From Melghiribacillus thermohalophilus (GTDB lineage Bacteria > Bacillota > Bacilli > Bacillales > Alkalibacillaceae), in assembly GCF_004342905.1 (NCBI RefSeq), contig NZ_SMAN01000001.1, positions 337,437-401,436 of the forward strand: DNA of 64,000 nt, given 5' to 3'. This document shows, one piece after another, positions 8,481 to 17,713 of this stretch (the first letter of the stretch is position 1; the number at the start of each line of letters is the position of its first letter). Under the pieces are notes generated by a model, which was not told where the DNA came from, did not search any database, and worked only from the letters and a program-made list of their open reading frames with translations. The position numbers and the translations under genes were made by a program.

Positions 8481-9369
8481 GTCCCTGTTCCTCCTTTTCA
8501 TAGTAATGCATAAATATCTCTTCTAAATCAGGCTCTTCAATCCACAAATTCGCAATGTCCAGTTCAGCGATTCTTGACATAATTGGATTCAAATCCCCTT
8601 TGAACAGAAAACGAATCGAGTGACCATCTGTTTCGAGATCTTTAATCCCTTCAAAGTTAAAGCGAGACTGTTCAATCGGTGTTTTTGTTTCAATATGAAA
8701 TTTTTTATAATTATTTTCCCTTAGTGTACTGATCTTTTCAACTTTCACGATTTTTCCATCTTTAATAATGGCTACCCGATCACATAACCGCTGAACCTCG
8801 CTTAGAATATGAGACGAAAACAAAATGGTTACACCCTTTTCATTCTCTTCCTTTAGAAGATCGAAAAAGGTCTGCTGCATTAAAGGATCCAGTCCGCTTG
8901 TCGGTTCATCAAGAATAATTAATTTCGGACTATGGAGGAGCCCCTGCACTATCCCTACCTTCTTCTTATTTCCAAAGGATAGATCATCGATTTTTTTATT
9001 TAGGTCCAGATCCAGGCGGTCCGCTAATTCTTTGATTCTCGTGCTGCAGTCTTTGTTATAAAATGATGCGGAATAATTCAAAAGATCCTTCACTTTCATA
9101 TTGTCATAATAGAATACTTCTGATGGAAGATACCCTACATCCTTTTTAATCTCCCGGGCATCTTTTATAATATCCTTGCCAAAGATGGCTGCACTCCCGC
9201 CAGTTGGATAGATTAATGACAGCAACGTTCGAATCGTAGTGGATTTTCCTGCACCGTTCGGTCCAATAAAGCCAAAAATTTCTCCCTCTTTGACAGAAAA
9301 CGTGACATCCTCTATTCCCCTTGCTTTCCCGTAAAATTTAGTTAACCCATTGATTTCAATCACATTCAT
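8467..9369 (-). CDS. ABC transporter ATP-binding protein
   Basis: A 300-residue nucleotide-binding subunit. Walker A GPNGAGKST (~35-43), Q-loop region, signature LSFGNKKKVGIVQGL (a divergent LSGGQ), Walker B LIILDEPTSGLDPL and the H-loop FSSHILSEVQRL are all present. The C-terminal ~80 residues form the accessory domain common to ABC-2 exporter ATPases and end in a charged EEQGHEHV tail. It would power the two adjacent permeases at the inner face of the membrane. It lies 43 bases downstream of the TetR gene and shares its promoter. Confidence 0.92.
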   Translation of the reverse strand: MNVIEINGLTKFYGKARGIEDVTFSVKEGEIFGFIGPNGAGKSTTIRTLLSLIYPTGGSAAIFGKDIIKDAREIKKDVGYLPSEVFYYDNMKVKDLLNYSASFYNKDCSTRIKELADRLDLDLNKKIDDLSFGNKKKVGIVQGLLHSPKLIILDEPTSGLDPLMQQTFFDLLKEENEKGVTILFSSHILSEVQRLCDRVAIIKDGKIVKVEKISTLRENNYKKFHIETKTPIEQSRFNFEGIKDLETDGHSIRFLFKGDLNPIMSRIAELDIANLWIEEPDLEEIFMHYYEKEEQGHEHV

Positions 9370-9412
9370 CCTGTTCCCTCCAATACGTTTTTGATATTTT
9401 TTAGGAAATGAT

Positions 9413-10024
9413 TCATTTGTAAAAAAGCTGACGCAGAAACTGAATATACTCCTTCATTTTCAGTGTTACCTGATCAATATCATAATTCCTGATTCCTTCA
9501 CGTTTCAGCCTTTCCTGTTCCTCTTCCCCAAACCCCTGAAATGTCCAATAAATGACTTTCAAGGCCTTTTCGATATTCAGTCCTTCTTTAAACCTGGTGA
9601 AATCAATTCCGGAAAAAACTTTTTGATAAGCCTGTTCAATTATTTCTCTGTTCTTGAGCTCATCCTGAATAGCCTCATCCTCCATCGCTTTCATCAAAAA
9701 ATCGAAAAGATCTGGATGCTGTTTAAATAGGTTCAGTTTTTCAATCGTAATTTGCAAAAAACGCTGAAAAATATCCTCTTCCAGGTTTCGTTCATCTCCA
9801 AAAACCTTTTCGGAGATCATTTCTACCGCATAATCAAACAAGAAAATATATAAGGTTTTTTTGTTTTTAAAATAATGAAAAAGAAGGCCCTTGGAAATCT
9901 CTGCTTCCTTGACGATTTCATTTGTAGAAGCCCTGTGAAAGCCTTTCATGCCAAATTCCCTCAATGCAGCGTTGATGATTTTGTCCTTTTTTTCTTTTTC
10001 AAGACTGAAAAATTTATCATTCAA
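9413..10024 (-). CDS. TetR/AcrR-family repressor of the ABC exporter
   Basis: A 203-residue regulator with a TetR N-terminal DNA-binding domain: EKKDKIINAALREFGMKGF, then the helix-turn-helix STNEIVKEAEISKGLLFHYFKNKKTLY (given here as a span, ~residues 25-52). The C-terminal ligand domain is divergent, as usual. I prefer the TTG start at 10024: a GGAGGAAAG ribosome site lies seven bases upstream, and the promoter geometry places transcription start near 10071, so the ATG at 10078 would be outside the message. Two near-palindromes flanking the promoter are its probable operators. Together with the downstream genes it looks like a drug- or stress-induced efflux unit. Confidence 0.85.
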   Translation of the reverse strand: MNDKFFSLEKEKKDKIINAALREFGMKGFHRASTNEIVKEAEISKGLLFHYFKNKKTLYIFLFDYAVEMISEKVFGDERNLEEDIFQRFLQITIEKLNLFKQHPDLFDFLMKAMEDEAIQDELKNREIIEQAYQKVFSGIDFTRFKEGLNIEKALKVIYWTFQGFGEEEQERLKREGIRNYDIDQVTLKMKEYIQFLRQLFYK

Positions 10025-10061
10025 TGTTTTTCTTTCCTCCATTTTAGGGATGTTATTTTCA

Positions 10062-10078
10062 TTGACCAGTTTAGTCAA
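10062..10078. promoter_or_regulatory. TetR operator, promoter-proximal copy
   Basis: TTGACCAGTTTAGTCAA, an imperfect palindrome, starts right after the -10 box and covers the transcription start of the TetR gene. Confidence 0.7.
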
Positions 10079-10106
10079 TTATAATCCTGTTGACCAATTT
10101 GGTCAA
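10078..10106 (-). promoter_or_regulatory. Sigma-A promoter of the TetR-ABC operon
   Basis: On the minus strand TTGACC (10106-10101), a 17-base spacer and TATAAT (10083-10078) give a near-consensus promoter. The -35 hexamer is itself part of the upstream operator. Confidence 0.8.
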
Positions 10107-10107
10107 C
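10089..10107. promoter_or_regulatory. TetR operator, -35-overlapping copy
   Basis: GTTGACCAATTTGGTCAAC is a near-perfect palindrome sharing TTGACCA-T-T--GTCAA with the copy 28 bases away. Occupancy would cover the -35 region and spacer. Confidence 0.75.
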
Positions 10108-10132
10108 ATGTAAAATTCGTGTTCCATAAAAA

Positions 10133-10166
10133 AATCCATGCTGCTTTAGGTTATCCAGCATGGATT
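10133..10166 (-). terminator. Terminator of yqfO
   Basis: An 11-bp stem, AATCCATGCTG with CAGCATGGATT, is followed on the minus strand by TTTTTTTATGG. It partly overlaps the 3' border of yqfO (stop at 10177). Confidence 0.85.
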
Positions 10167-10176
10167 CATCCATCCT

Positions 10177-11298
10177 CTACAGAAACTGAAACGGATCTGT
10201 ATTTATTTCTGATACCATCACTTCCGTGTCATACCCATTCTTTGACAACTGCCGGGAAAGGTAGGTTTGCACTCCATTTTTCATCACTTTTTCAATATGA
10301 TGTCCCGGGTCAATGACACTGAGTCCCATCCCCAGAGCATCGTGTGCTGTATGATAATAGAGATCTCCAGTAATGAGAACGTCTACTCCCTTTCTACGGG
10401 CCTGAGAAATAAATTTATTTCCGTCTCCGCCGATTACTCCAATAGTTTGAACCTGCCTGGTTAAATCCCCTGTAACCCTTAAGCCCGAAACCTTAAACGC
10501 TTGTTTAGCATGTTCGGCAAACTCCTTAAGGGATATCGGCTGTTCCAAACGGCCAATCCTTCCTAATCCATAGGTTTTTCCTTCATTTTTTAAAGGGTAA
10601 AGATCATAGGCCACTTCTTCATAAGGGTGGGATTCCTCCATAGCTTTTAACACTCTGGACAAAATACTTACCGGAACAATGGTTTCCATTCTTACTTCAT
10701 CAACTTTTTCAAGTTCTCCCTGCTTACCGATAAACGGGTTTGTTCCTTCGAGGGGCTTAAAGGTGCCCTGTCCCTCTGTTTGAAAGGTACAATGACTGTA
10801 ATGGCCAATATGACCTGCTCCGGCATTGCCCAGAGCTTCCCTTACTTCTTCCTGATGGGTTTCAGGAACAAATACCACTACCTTTACCAGCTCTTCCGAA
10901 CCCATTTCAATTAAAACTTCCCGATCTTCAATACCTAGCTGGTCCATCAGAAGATCATTGACGCCGCCTTCTGCAATATCCAGATTGGTATGGGCAGCAT
11001 AGACTGTAATATTATGTTTGATCAGCTTCTCAACAATTCTGCCCTTTTCATCGTCTGGTGTAATTTTCTTTAGTGGTTTAAAAATCAGCGGGTGATGGGC
11101 GATAATTAAATCGATTTCTTTTTCAATTGCTTCATCTACAACGTTTTCGAGCACATCAAGGGTAATCATAACCTTATGTACAGGCTTATTCAGTGTCCCC
11201 ACATGTAAACCGATTTTATCCCCTTCCATAGCAAGGTGCTTCGGAACCCATGACTCAAAAAGACGAATAACGTCCTGGCCTGTGGCCGGCTTATTCAT
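10177..11298 (-). CDS. yqfO: Nif3-like dinuclear metal protein YqfO
   Basis: A 373-residue member of the NIF3/DUF34 family. It has the N-terminal metal half (HHPLIF ~66, THTNLDIAEGGVNDLL) and the C-terminal half (GDGNKFISQARRKGVDVLITGD, HHIEKV), separated by the PII-like insert (~130-235) present in Gram-positive YqfO. The two halves together bind two metal ions; a GTP-cyclohydrolase-like or housekeeping hydrolase role has been proposed but its substrate is unsettled. Start ATG at 11298 overlaps the end of trmK by eight bases, so the pair is translationally coupled, the same arrangement as B. subtilis. Confidence 0.92.
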   Translation of the reverse strand: MNKPATGQDVIRLFESWVPKHLAMEGDKIGLHVGTLNKPVHKVMITLDVLENVVDEAIEKEIDLIIAHHPLIFKPLKKITPDDEKGRIVEKLIKHNITVYAAHTNLDIAEGGVNDLLMDQLGIEDREVLIEMGSEELVKVVVFVPETHQEEVREALGNAGAGHIGHYSHCTFQTEGQGTFKPLEGTNPFIGKQGELEKVDEVRMETIVPVSILSRVLKAMEESHPYEEVAYDLYPLKNEGKTYGLGRIGRLEQPISLKEFAEHAKQAFKVSGLRVTGDLTRQVQTIGVIGGDGNKFISQARRKGVDVLITGDLYYHTAHDALGMGLSVIDPGHHIEKVMKNGVQTYLSRQLSKNGYDTEVMVSEINTDPFQFL

Positions 11299-11995
11299 GG
11301 TTTAATACCTCCTTTATCCATTCTGCTTGTGTACGAAAGGTGCTGATTTTTTCGTAATCAGGCTGCGCTGCCTGTTCCATTTGCTCCAAAATAGCTAATT
11401 TTTTGTGTAGAATGGATCTCCATTTGGCTCTGAAAACTTCTCCCTTTTTCTTGAGCAAAATCGGCCCAAAGTACAGCTCACGGTCTGTCAGACTGTCTGG
11501 TGTTATCCGATCATTTTTTTCAGCAGCTAGAATTTCATAAAAATATCCATCCTCATTGATAATCATCTCATCTTTTAAAGAATATTGATGATGGATCAGC
11601 CACTCCCTGATCACGGATGCATCCAGGTTTGGCTGCAGAATTAAATGTTTTGTTTCAGTCAATTGCTTTTGGCCTTGATCAAGAATGCTGGTAATAAGCT
11701 TCCCGCCCATTCCAGCGATGACGACGGTATCGGCTTCTCCGGGAGAAAGGATGGAAAGACCATCTCCCTGGCGGACATCAATACGGTCTGTCAGGTTTAA
11801 ATCTTTTACCTGCTGTAGGGCAGCCGCGTAAGGGCCATCGTTCAATTCGCCCGCTATTGCAGTTGCCTTAGGATCTTTCAGGCAGACATAACAGGGCAAA
11901 TACGCATGATCCGTGCCGATATCCGCAAATCGTGACCCTTCAGGAATAGAATCGGCCATTTGCTTCAGCCGCTGTGAAAGATTCAACTGATCCAA
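11291..11995 (-). CDS. trmK: tRNA (adenine-22-N1)-methyltransferase TrmK
   Basis: About 234 residues; a SAM-dependent class I methyltransferase that makes m1A22 in tRNA. The Rossmann motif FADIGTDHAYLPCYV (~20-35) is the TrmK version of motif I; AGELNDGPYAAA and VIAGMGGKLI follow, with LILQPNLD as the catalytic-loop region. The family starts close to LSQRL; I use TTG at 11995, nine bases after GGGAG. The alternative ATG at 12004 has the ribosome site abutting it. It is paired with yqfO downstream. Confidence 0.92.
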   Translation of the reverse strand: MDQLNLSQRLKQMADSIPEGSRFADIGTDHAYLPCYVCLKDPKATAIAGELNDGPYAAALQQVKDLNLTDRIDVRQGDGLSILSPGEADTVVIAGMGGKLITSILDQGQKQLTETKHLILQPNLDASVIREWLIHHQYSLKDEMIINEDGYFYEILAAEKNDRITPDSLTDRELYFGPILLKKKGEVFRAKWRSILHKKLAILEQMEQAAQPDYEKISTFRTQAEWIKEVLNHE

Positions 11996-12035
11996 CGTTT
12001 TCATCTCCCTGACCAGTAGTTGAAATAACAAGGAA

Positions 12036-12061
12036 CCCTTGCTAAAAATCAATAGCAAGGG
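12036..12061 (-). terminator. Terminator of cccA
   Basis: Nine-bp stem CCCTTGCTA / TAGCAAGGG between cccA (stop 12089) and trmK, with A- and T-rich flanks. It separates the sigA-cccA side from trmK-yqfO. Confidence 0.7.
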
Positions 12062-12088
12062 CTCAAAATTTTATCGTTTAATCTGTTC

Positions 12089-12475
12089 TTATTGTTCTGA
12101 TAACCATTCTGCTAATACTTCAGCCTGTTCTGGACTGACGAGTCCTCCTGGCATAGCTGTACCAGGACGGCCATTATTAATCACGTCTTCAATTTCTTCT
12201 AAGGACAGCCTGTCTGCTACCCCGGTTAATGCCGGACCGGCAGCACCCCCTGACAGATCAGCACCATGGCAGGATGCACACATCTGGGAAAATATTTCCT
12301 CAGGGTTCGTTACGTCCGCTGCACCTTCTCCATTCCCCTGGCCTTGCTCTTCCTGATTGTCATCCTGGTCTTGAACTTCATCCATCTGATTTAATCCAAC
12401 ACCTGATAAAATGACCATTGCCAGAATACCTAAAACGGCGATAACCGCATATGGTACGATTGGATTCTTTTTCAT
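12089..12475 (-). CDS. cccA: Membrane-anchored cytochrome c550
   Basis: A 128-residue monohaem cytochrome c held on the outer face of the cytoplasmic membrane by one N-terminal helix (PYAVIAVLGILAMVILSGVGL, ~7-27). An acidic Gln/Glu/Asp-rich linker follows (~30-60). The haem-attachment site is CASCHG (~71-76) and the axial Met is in GTAMPGG. B. subtilis CccA has the same size and layout and lies beside sigA. It carries electrons between the bc1 complex and oxidase. ATG at 12475 follows GGAGGAAAGAGGAACC. Confidence 0.95.
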   Translation of the reverse strand: MKKNPIVPYAVIAVLGILAMVILSGVGLNQMDEVQDQDDNQEEQGQGNGEGAADVTNPEEIFSQMCASCHGADLSGGAAGPALTGVADRLSLEEIEDVINNGRPGTAMPGGLVSPEQAEVLAEWLSEQ

Positions 12476-12594
12476 GGTTCCTCTTTCCTCCTTATGTAAT
12501 CAACTGTTGTTTCAAGTATCAGGTATCATCATGACAAACTATAATTATTTTACTTGAAAAGAGCTTCTGAGAAAAGGGCAAAAATATGAAAACT

Positions 12595-13122
12595 TTATAA
12601 AACCAAAAAGATTACCAGCAGAAGAACTCCAATGATTCCTGACGCGGTTAAGTAATGATACTTTTTAGAATACCCCAGTACGACCCACGCCAGAACATTC
12701 AGCAATACAACACCCTGAATAAATCTATTCGTTTCTGTCATTAGGTTCACCAGATGCACCGAAAGTATGAAAAAAACAAGGAGAAATATGATCAGAGCCA
12801 GGTGAAAATAGATGGAATTATTTTTGCGAAACACGGCGATATGAACAGATAAAAACAGCAAAAATAAGAATATTATGAAAGTTTGCATTACCGGACTGAA
12901 TTGAGTAAAATAAATGACAAGAAATGAAAGAGGGAGCATCAGCAAAATCAGCATAATATCAAGAAAGAAAGCGCTTTTTTTCCATAACTGCTGTTTCGGC
13001 TGGATGCCATCCCCTTCTGTATACAGTGCAATTAAAAAATCACAGTACTCTCTTGGAAGAAGTCGGCTTTCTTTCCAGTAAAGTATTTCATTTACGATCA
13101 TTTTCTTCCTTTCTCTTGACAA
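12595..13122 (-). CDS. Hypothetical polytopic membrane protein
   Basis: A 175-residue protein not assigned to a function. The first ~50 residues are cytosolic with a distinctive stretch (VNEILYWKESRLLPREYCDF, then LIALYTEGDG) that I believe recurs in Bacillaceae membrane proteins of unknown role. Four to five hydrophobic segments follow (~57-75, 85-103, 105-125, 130-150, 155-175). The TTG at 13122 has AAGGGGTG six bases upstream and is my chosen start; ATGs at 13152 or within would lie before or after it. It sits between sigA and cccA, a place where B. subtilis carries no such gene, and runs in the same direction. Confidence 0.7.
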   Translation of the reverse strand: MSRERKKMIVNEILYWKESRLLPREYCDFLIALYTEGDGIQPKQQLWKKSAFFLDIMLILLMLPLSFLVIYFTQFSPVMQTFIIFLFLLFLSVHIAVFRKNNSIYFHLALIIFLLVFFILSVHLVNLMTETNRFIQGVVLLNVLAWVVLGYSKKYHYLTASGIIGVLLLVIFLVL

Positions 13123-13189
13123 GCGGATCACCCCTTTTAAGGGAACGTGCATGAATCTCCTTTAATTTCAACGGCAGGTGCAAAAATGT

Positions 13190-13216
13190 ACAGTCGTTGC
13201 CGGAGGCAACGACTGT
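13190..13216 (-). terminator. Terminator of the dnaG-sigA operon
   Basis: A 12-bp perfect stem, ACAGTCGTTGCC with GGCAACGACTGT, and a three-base loop lie 12 bases after the sigA stop. A short T-run (CATTTTTG) follows on the minus strand. Confidence 0.85.
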
Positions 13217-13228
13217 AATGAATGGATT

Positions 13229-14347
13229 TTATTCTAGAAAATCTTTCAGCCGTTTACTGCGGCTTGGATGTCTAAGCTTTCTTAGAGCTTTCGCTTCAAT
13301 TTGACGGATGCGCTCTCTCGTGACGCCAAATACTTTGCCGACTTCCTCAAGTGTGCGGGTGCGTCCGTCATCCAGACCAAAACGAAGACGCAGGACATTT
13401 TCTTCCCGGTCTGTCAGGGTGTCAAGTACATCTTCCAGCTGTTCTTTCAACAATTCATATGCAGCATGGTCTGATGGCGATGTAGCATCCTGATCTTCGA
13501 TAAAATCGCCGAGGTGAGAATCGTCTTCTTCTCCAATTGGAGTTTCCAGTGAAACCGGTTCCTGGGCAATTTTTAGGATTTCCCTCACTTTGTCAGGGGT
13601 CAAATCCATTTCTTCTGCGATTTCTTCCGGTGTTGGCTCACGTCCCAGATCCTGCAGCAATTGCCGCTGTACCCGAATCAATTTATTGATGGTTTCAACC
13701 ATGTGAACTGGAATGCGAATCGTACGGGCCTGATCCGCAATCGCTCGGGTAATAGCCTGTCTAATCCACCAAGTGGCGTAAGTACTGAATTTATAACCTT
13801 TTCGATAATCAAACTTTTCCACGGCTTTAATTAAGCCCATATTTCCTTCCTGAATAAGGTCCAAAAACAGCATACCTCTGCCGACATATCGTTTAGCTAT
13901 ACTGACAACAAGACGAAGATTGGCTTCAGCCAGACGTTTTTTAGCCTCTTCATCCCCCTGTTCGATTCGTTTGGCCAGTTCAATCTCTTCTTCAGCAGAT
14001 AACAGATCAACTCTGCCGATTTCTTTTAAATACATCCGAACGGGATCATTAATCTTCACTCCTGGAGGTACACTTAAATCATTGAGATCAAATTCTTCTT
14101 CCTTGGAAATTTGTTGCATGTTTGGATCTTCATCATTGTCACCGATAACTTCAATGCCCTGATCTCCTAGATATTCATAAAATTCATCCATCTGGTCAGA
14201 GTCCAATTCAAAATGAGATAGTCTGTCAGCTACTTCCTCATAAGCGAGTATGCCACGCTTCTTCCCGAGTTCTACAAGCTGTTCCTTGGCCTGATCCAGT
14301 GTCAATTCTTCGTCTTTATCTTGAGAACGAGATGGCTTATCTGCCAT
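13229..14347 (-). CDS. sigA: RNA polymerase major sigma factor SigA
   Basis: A 372-residue housekeeping sigma factor. It has an N-terminal 1.1-like region ([18 protein letters not shown]), the acidic segment, region 1.2 ([13 protein letters not shown]), region 2 with [19 protein letters not shown] for -10 recognition and melting, region 3, and region 4.2 with the helix-turn-helix [21 protein letters not shown]. Length matches B. subtilis SigA (371). The ATG at 14347 follows AAGGAGGGG; a longer frame from 14401 has no function. It is 29 bases downstream of dnaG, the classic macromolecular-synthesis operon arrangement without rpsU. Confidence 0.98.
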   Translation of the reverse strand: MADKPSRSQDKDEELTLDQAKEQLVELGKKRGILAYEEVADRLSHFELDSDQMDEFYEYLGDQGIEVIGDNDEDPNMQQISKEEEFDLNDLSVPPGVKINDPVRMYLKEIGRVDLLSAEEEIELAKRIEQGDEEAKKRLAEANLRLVVSIAKRYVGRGMLFLDLIQEGNMGLIKAVEKFDYRKGYKFSTYATWWIRQAITRAIADQARTIRIPVHMVETINKLIRVQRQLLQDLGREPTPEEIAEEMDLTPDKVREILKIAQEPVSLETPIGEEDDSHLGDFIEDQDATSPSDHAAYELLKEQLEDVLDTLTDREENVLRLRFGLDDGRTRTLEEVGKVFGVTRERIRQIEAKALRKLRHPSRSKRLKDFLE

Positions 14348-14376
14348 GGGTACCCCTCCTTCCAGATACAAAAACC

Positions 14377-16197
14377 TTATTTGTTCTTTTCTTGCTTCCA
14401 CTGTTTCTTTAACTCAAGAACTTCCATTGCAATTTGTGCTGCTTTTACCGGATTATTCTGACGTTCTGCTTCTTTTAACTCCATCTCTAACTGATGAAGC
14501 TCTCTCCGGTGCTTCTCTTTCTTAATGACATTCACATAATCTTCAATTTCCCGGTTTGATGTTACATCAGAAACAGGTAACAAAGCGATCTGGGCTGTTA
14601 AGTTTCTTAACTGTTCATCAGGTAGATACTCCATAAACCGGCTAATATCAGCCCGATGATCCTCTTCATAGAACGCATATAAATAGGTAACCATTACCTG
14701 GTGTTCATTTATTAAAAATGCCCCACCCAGTTTCTCCTGAACAAAATCAGCAATTTCTGGGTCTTTCAGCATGTATGCAAGCAAATAACGCTCCGCATTA
14801 TGAAAAGCAGGAAGTAATTTTTCAGACGGTTTTGTCATTGGATTACTCTTATTATGTCTTTCTGCCTGCTGTTTATCCTTATATTTCCCCATCTTCCTTC
14901 TTCTGTAGCGAATTTCCTGATGTAAGGTTTCTCTGGACAGTTCAAACTCGTCAGCGAGGTCCTTTACATAATGTTCCCTTTCAACAGGCTTATCGACAGT
15001 TGAAATCTGATCCAGTGCTTTTTCAATATATCTTATTCGATCGGCCTCTGTTTGAAGATTAAATTGCTTTCGCAAGTATTTTAAGTAAAAAGACATGTAG
15101 GTTATATTGCCCTGAATGACATGCTTTTGGAAACTTTCGCTTCCATAGGTCTGAATATAGTCATCGGGATCCATCCCCTGCTCCATCCGGGCGATTTTTA
15201 CATAACAACCGACTTTCTTTAAAAGGGAAGCCGCCTTTATCGTTGCTTCCAGTCCGGCTGAGTCGGCGTCATAACAGATGATGACGGTATCCACATATCT
15301 CCTCAGAAGGGATGCCTGAAAGTCGGTTAAGGCCGTTCCCAGAGTTGCAATGACGTTCTGAACACCCGCCTGATAAGATGCGATTGCATCAAAAGCACCT
15401 TCAACCAGTACAGCTTCAGACATTTTGCGAATGTGTGGCCTTGCTAAATCAAAATTAAATAACATCCTGCCTTTATGAAAAATTTCGGTTTCGGGGCTAT
15501 TGATATATTTTGGTTTCTGATCTGATAATGTTCGAGCACTGAAAGCCACTGTTTTTCCCTGATGATTCCGGATAGGGAAAATTACCCGTCCCCGAAATCG
15601 GTCGATATACTTATTTTCGTCAGTCACTGACAATAATCCTGCTTTAACCATCGTTTGAGGATGGAATCCTTTCTTTTCTAAGAAGGAAACCACAAAATGT
15701 TTAGCATCGGGAGCATAGCCGATCTGGAATGCATCAATGGTTTCCTCTGACAACCCCCGCTGCTCCAGGTATTGGAGCGCTTCCCTGCCTTCTTTTGTAT
15801 GTTTTAACAGATGATGGTATAATTTAGTTAGCCACTGATGAGCTTCCAGGATGTTTTGGGCTTCCTGGCTGGCCGGTGATGGTTTTTCTGTCCGAAAGGA
15901 ATCGGGCAGAGATCTCCCTGATTTTTCAGCCAGCAGGGAAATAGCTTCCCGGAATGAAATGCCTTCCATTTCCATGACGAATGTAACCACATTGCCGCCT
16001 TTCCCACAGCCGAAACAATGAAAAATTTGTTTTTCAGGTGATACAGAAAAGGATGGTGTGTTTTCGCTATGAAACGGGCACAGTCCAAAATAATTTCGTC
16101 CCTGCTTTTTTAGTTGTACATATTCACCTACAACGTCAACAATGTCATTGGCGGCCCGGATTTCTTCAATAAATTGTTCTCTTGATTGGTCAGGCAT
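14377..16197 (-). CDS. dnaG: DNA primase
   Basis: A 606-residue primase that makes RNA primers at the replication fork. The N-terminal CHC2 zinc ribbon is visible ([12 protein letters not shown] ... [11 protein letters not shown], ~40-66), then the catalytic core with TOPRIM motifs [14 protein letters not shown] and ICYDADSAG, and a C-terminal helicase-interaction domain (~460-606) rich in charged helices. ATG at 16197 has GGTGAT upstream; a TTG two codons earlier is possible. It forms an operon with sigA. Confidence 0.97.
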   Translation of the reverse strand: MPDQSREQFIEEIRAANDIVDVVGEYVQLKKQGRNYFGLCPFHSENTPSFSVSPEKQIFHCFGCGKGGNVVTFVMEMEGISFREAISLLAEKSGRSLPDSFRTEKPSPASQEAQNILEAHQWLTKLYHHLLKHTKEGREALQYLEQRGLSEETIDAFQIGYAPDAKHFVVSFLEKKGFHPQTMVKAGLLSVTDENKYIDRFRGRVIFPIRNHQGKTVAFSARTLSDQKPKYINSPETEIFHKGRMLFNFDLARPHIRKMSEAVLVEGAFDAIASYQAGVQNVIATLGTALTDFQASLLRRYVDTVIICYDADSAGLEATIKAASLLKKVGCYVKIARMEQGMDPDDYIQTYGSESFQKHVIQGNITYMSFYLKYLRKQFNLQTEADRIRYIEKALDQISTVDKPVEREHYVKDLADEFELSRETLHQEIRYRRRKMGKYKDKQQAERHNKSNPMTKPSEKLLPAFHNAERYLLAYMLKDPEIADFVQEKLGGAFLINEHQVMVTYLYAFYEEDHRADISRFMEYLPDEQLRNLTAQIALLPVSDVTSNREIEDYVNVIKKEKHRRELHQLEMELKEAERQNNPVKAAQIAMEVLELKKQWKQEKNK

Positions 16198-16224
16198 ATG
16201 CAATCACCATGTTTTAAAGTTATT

Positions 16225-16686
16225 CTAGAAACTTGAGAAAAACCCTTCATTTGTCGACAAGATTTTTTCAAAAACTGAACAAAAAATTTCCCTGTCTCTG
16301 CCTGTGAAGGGTGATGGGCCTTTAACACGCACATTTTTCCTTTGATTTTTCATCCTTAAATGTTTTCGAAGCAAAATGTGCTCGGCATCCTTCTCTGAAA
16401 TCAGTCTACCTCTTGACGTTAAGACTTGCACTCGTCGAATGGTCAGAAGGGTTGCCAGGGAAAGGTCATCGGTGACAACTAAATCACCAGGCTTAACTTG
16501 ATTTAAAATAAAATAATCCACTGACTCTATCCCCTGATCTACCAGACACCATTTTCCGCATTCAACGTGAGCTGGATTGTTCTGATAGGTTGTAACAAAA
16601 AAAGGTGTGAAAGAATATTTTTGGGTAAACATGCATATTTCTTTTTTTACGGGACATTGATCTGCATCCACAAAAATGTTTGTCAT
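16225..16686 (-). CDS. yqxD: DUF188 / UPF0178 family protein YqxD
   Basis: A 153-residue PIN-like domain protein of the YaiI/YqxD family. The opening IFVDADQCPVKKEI, the mid-section VVTDDLSLATLL and the RGRLISEKDAEHILLRKHLRMKNQR segment are family hallmarks; acidic residues in VDAD and TDD form a nuclease-like metal site, but activity is unproven. It lies just upstream of dnaG on the same strand, as in B. subtilis. The ribosome site before ATG 16686 is weak. Confidence 0.9.
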   Translation of the reverse strand: MTNIFVDADQCPVKKEICMFTQKYSFTPFFVTTYQNNPAHVECGKWCLVDQGIESVDYFILNQVKPGDLVVTDDLSLATLLTIRRVQVLTSRGRLISEKDAEHILLRKHLRMKNQRKNVRVKGPSPFTGRDREIFCSVFEKILSTNEGFFSSF

Positions 16687-16852
16687 AATCCATTACTTCT
16701 ACAAGACTGGAGCGAATCCTTCCTTTCTTTAGTGATTCATATGTTTTAAATCATATTATTATTTTGTTCTCTACCAAATAAAACTAAACGTAGAAACTTT
16801 TTTTCACAAAAATTAATTATAATACAGTTTAGTTAAAAAATCTAATGTTTTT

Positions 16853-16888
16853 CAGAAAAAACACAGGTTTTTACCTGTGTTTTTTCTG
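16853..16888. terminator. 16-bp bidirectional terminator containing the ppsR stop codon
   Basis: A perfect 16-bp stem (CAGAAAAAACACAGGT with its complement) has a loop of only four bases. The ppsR stop codon (16873-16871) lies at the loop, so the last four codons of the gene are one arm of the terminator. A- and T-runs within the arms allow use in both directions. Confidence 0.85.
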
Positions 16889-17677
16889 AATATATTTCAA
16901 AATCACATTCGCTGTCTCTTCTACAGCTTTATTGGACACATCGATCACTTTACAGCCGATTTTCTCAGCCACCCTGTCGAAGAACTCCAGCTCCTGTTTA
17001 ATCCGGTTAATATTGGCATAATTCGCTTCTGCATCCAGTCCAAGTGCTTTTAAGCGCTCTTTCCGTATATGATTTAATTTGTCAGGATTAATTCGGAGCC
17101 CGATACACTTGTCAGGGTTAATTTCAAACAGTTCCTCTGGCGGCTCCACTTCTGGAACAATGGGAACATTGGCAACTTTTAGCCGTTTATGAGCGAGATA
17201 CTGGGAAAGGGGGGTTTTTGACGTCCGTGATACCCCGATTAAGATGATGTCCGCACGCATAATTCCCCGAGGATCTCTTCCGTCATCATATTTCACTGCA
17301 AATTCTACTGCTTCCACCCGTTTAAAATAATCTTCATCTAGTTTGTGAACTAACCCCGGCTCCAATCGAGGAGGTTTTTGAAAGTGTTCTTCCATTGCCT
17401 CAAGCATAGGCCCCATAATATCAATGGACTTTACCGAATTTTTTTGACTTTCTTCTTTCATGTATTTTCTAAGTTCTGGCTTAACCAGGGTAAATCCGAT
17501 AATGGCATTGTTATCCTTAGCGAGCTGAACGGCTTCTTGAATCGTTCCTTGATCATCCACATAAGGAATCCTTCTGATTTCAAAATTCCCATCATCGAAT
17601 TGACTCAAGGAAGCTTTCATCACCAGTTCAGCTGTTTCACCCACTGAGTCTGAAACAACATAAACAATCGGTTTCAT
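16871..17677 (-). CDS. ppsR: PpsR-type bifunctional kinase/pyrophosphorylase YqfL
   Basis: A 268-residue DUF299 protein. Members phosphorylate and dephosphorylate pyruvate-phosphate dikinase or PEP synthase. The opening [13 protein letters not shown] and the P-loop-like [17 protein letters not shown] followed by [14 protein letters not shown] are diagnostic. I start at the ATG at 17677; the ATG three codons upstream abuts the GGAGG. It lies 36 bases downstream of ccpN. In B. subtilis the pair links gluconeogenesis control to CcpN activity. Confidence 0.93.
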   Translation of the reverse strand: MKPIVYVVSDSVGETAELVMKASLSQFDDGNFEIRRIPYVDDQGTIQEAVQLAKDNNAIIGFTLVKPELRKYMKEESQKNSVKSIDIMGPMLEAMEEHFQKPPRLEPGLVHKLDEDYFKRVEAVEFAVKYDDGRDPRGIMRADIILIGVSRTSKTPLSQYLAHKRLKVANVPIVPEVEPPEELFEINPDKCIGLRINPDKLNHIRKERLKALGLDAEANYANINRIKQELEFFDRVAEKIGCKVIDVSNKAVEETANVILKYIQKKHR

Positions 17678-17713
17678 CTTCCCCATTCCTCCTTCATTTC
17701 ACCTTAAATTTGC

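Noticed and set aside
16687-16852. Possible extra gene between yqxD and ppsR
   Set aside because: The stretch is very AT-rich with stops in all frames; it probably only holds the yqxD-dnaG promoter (a TATAAT near 16820).
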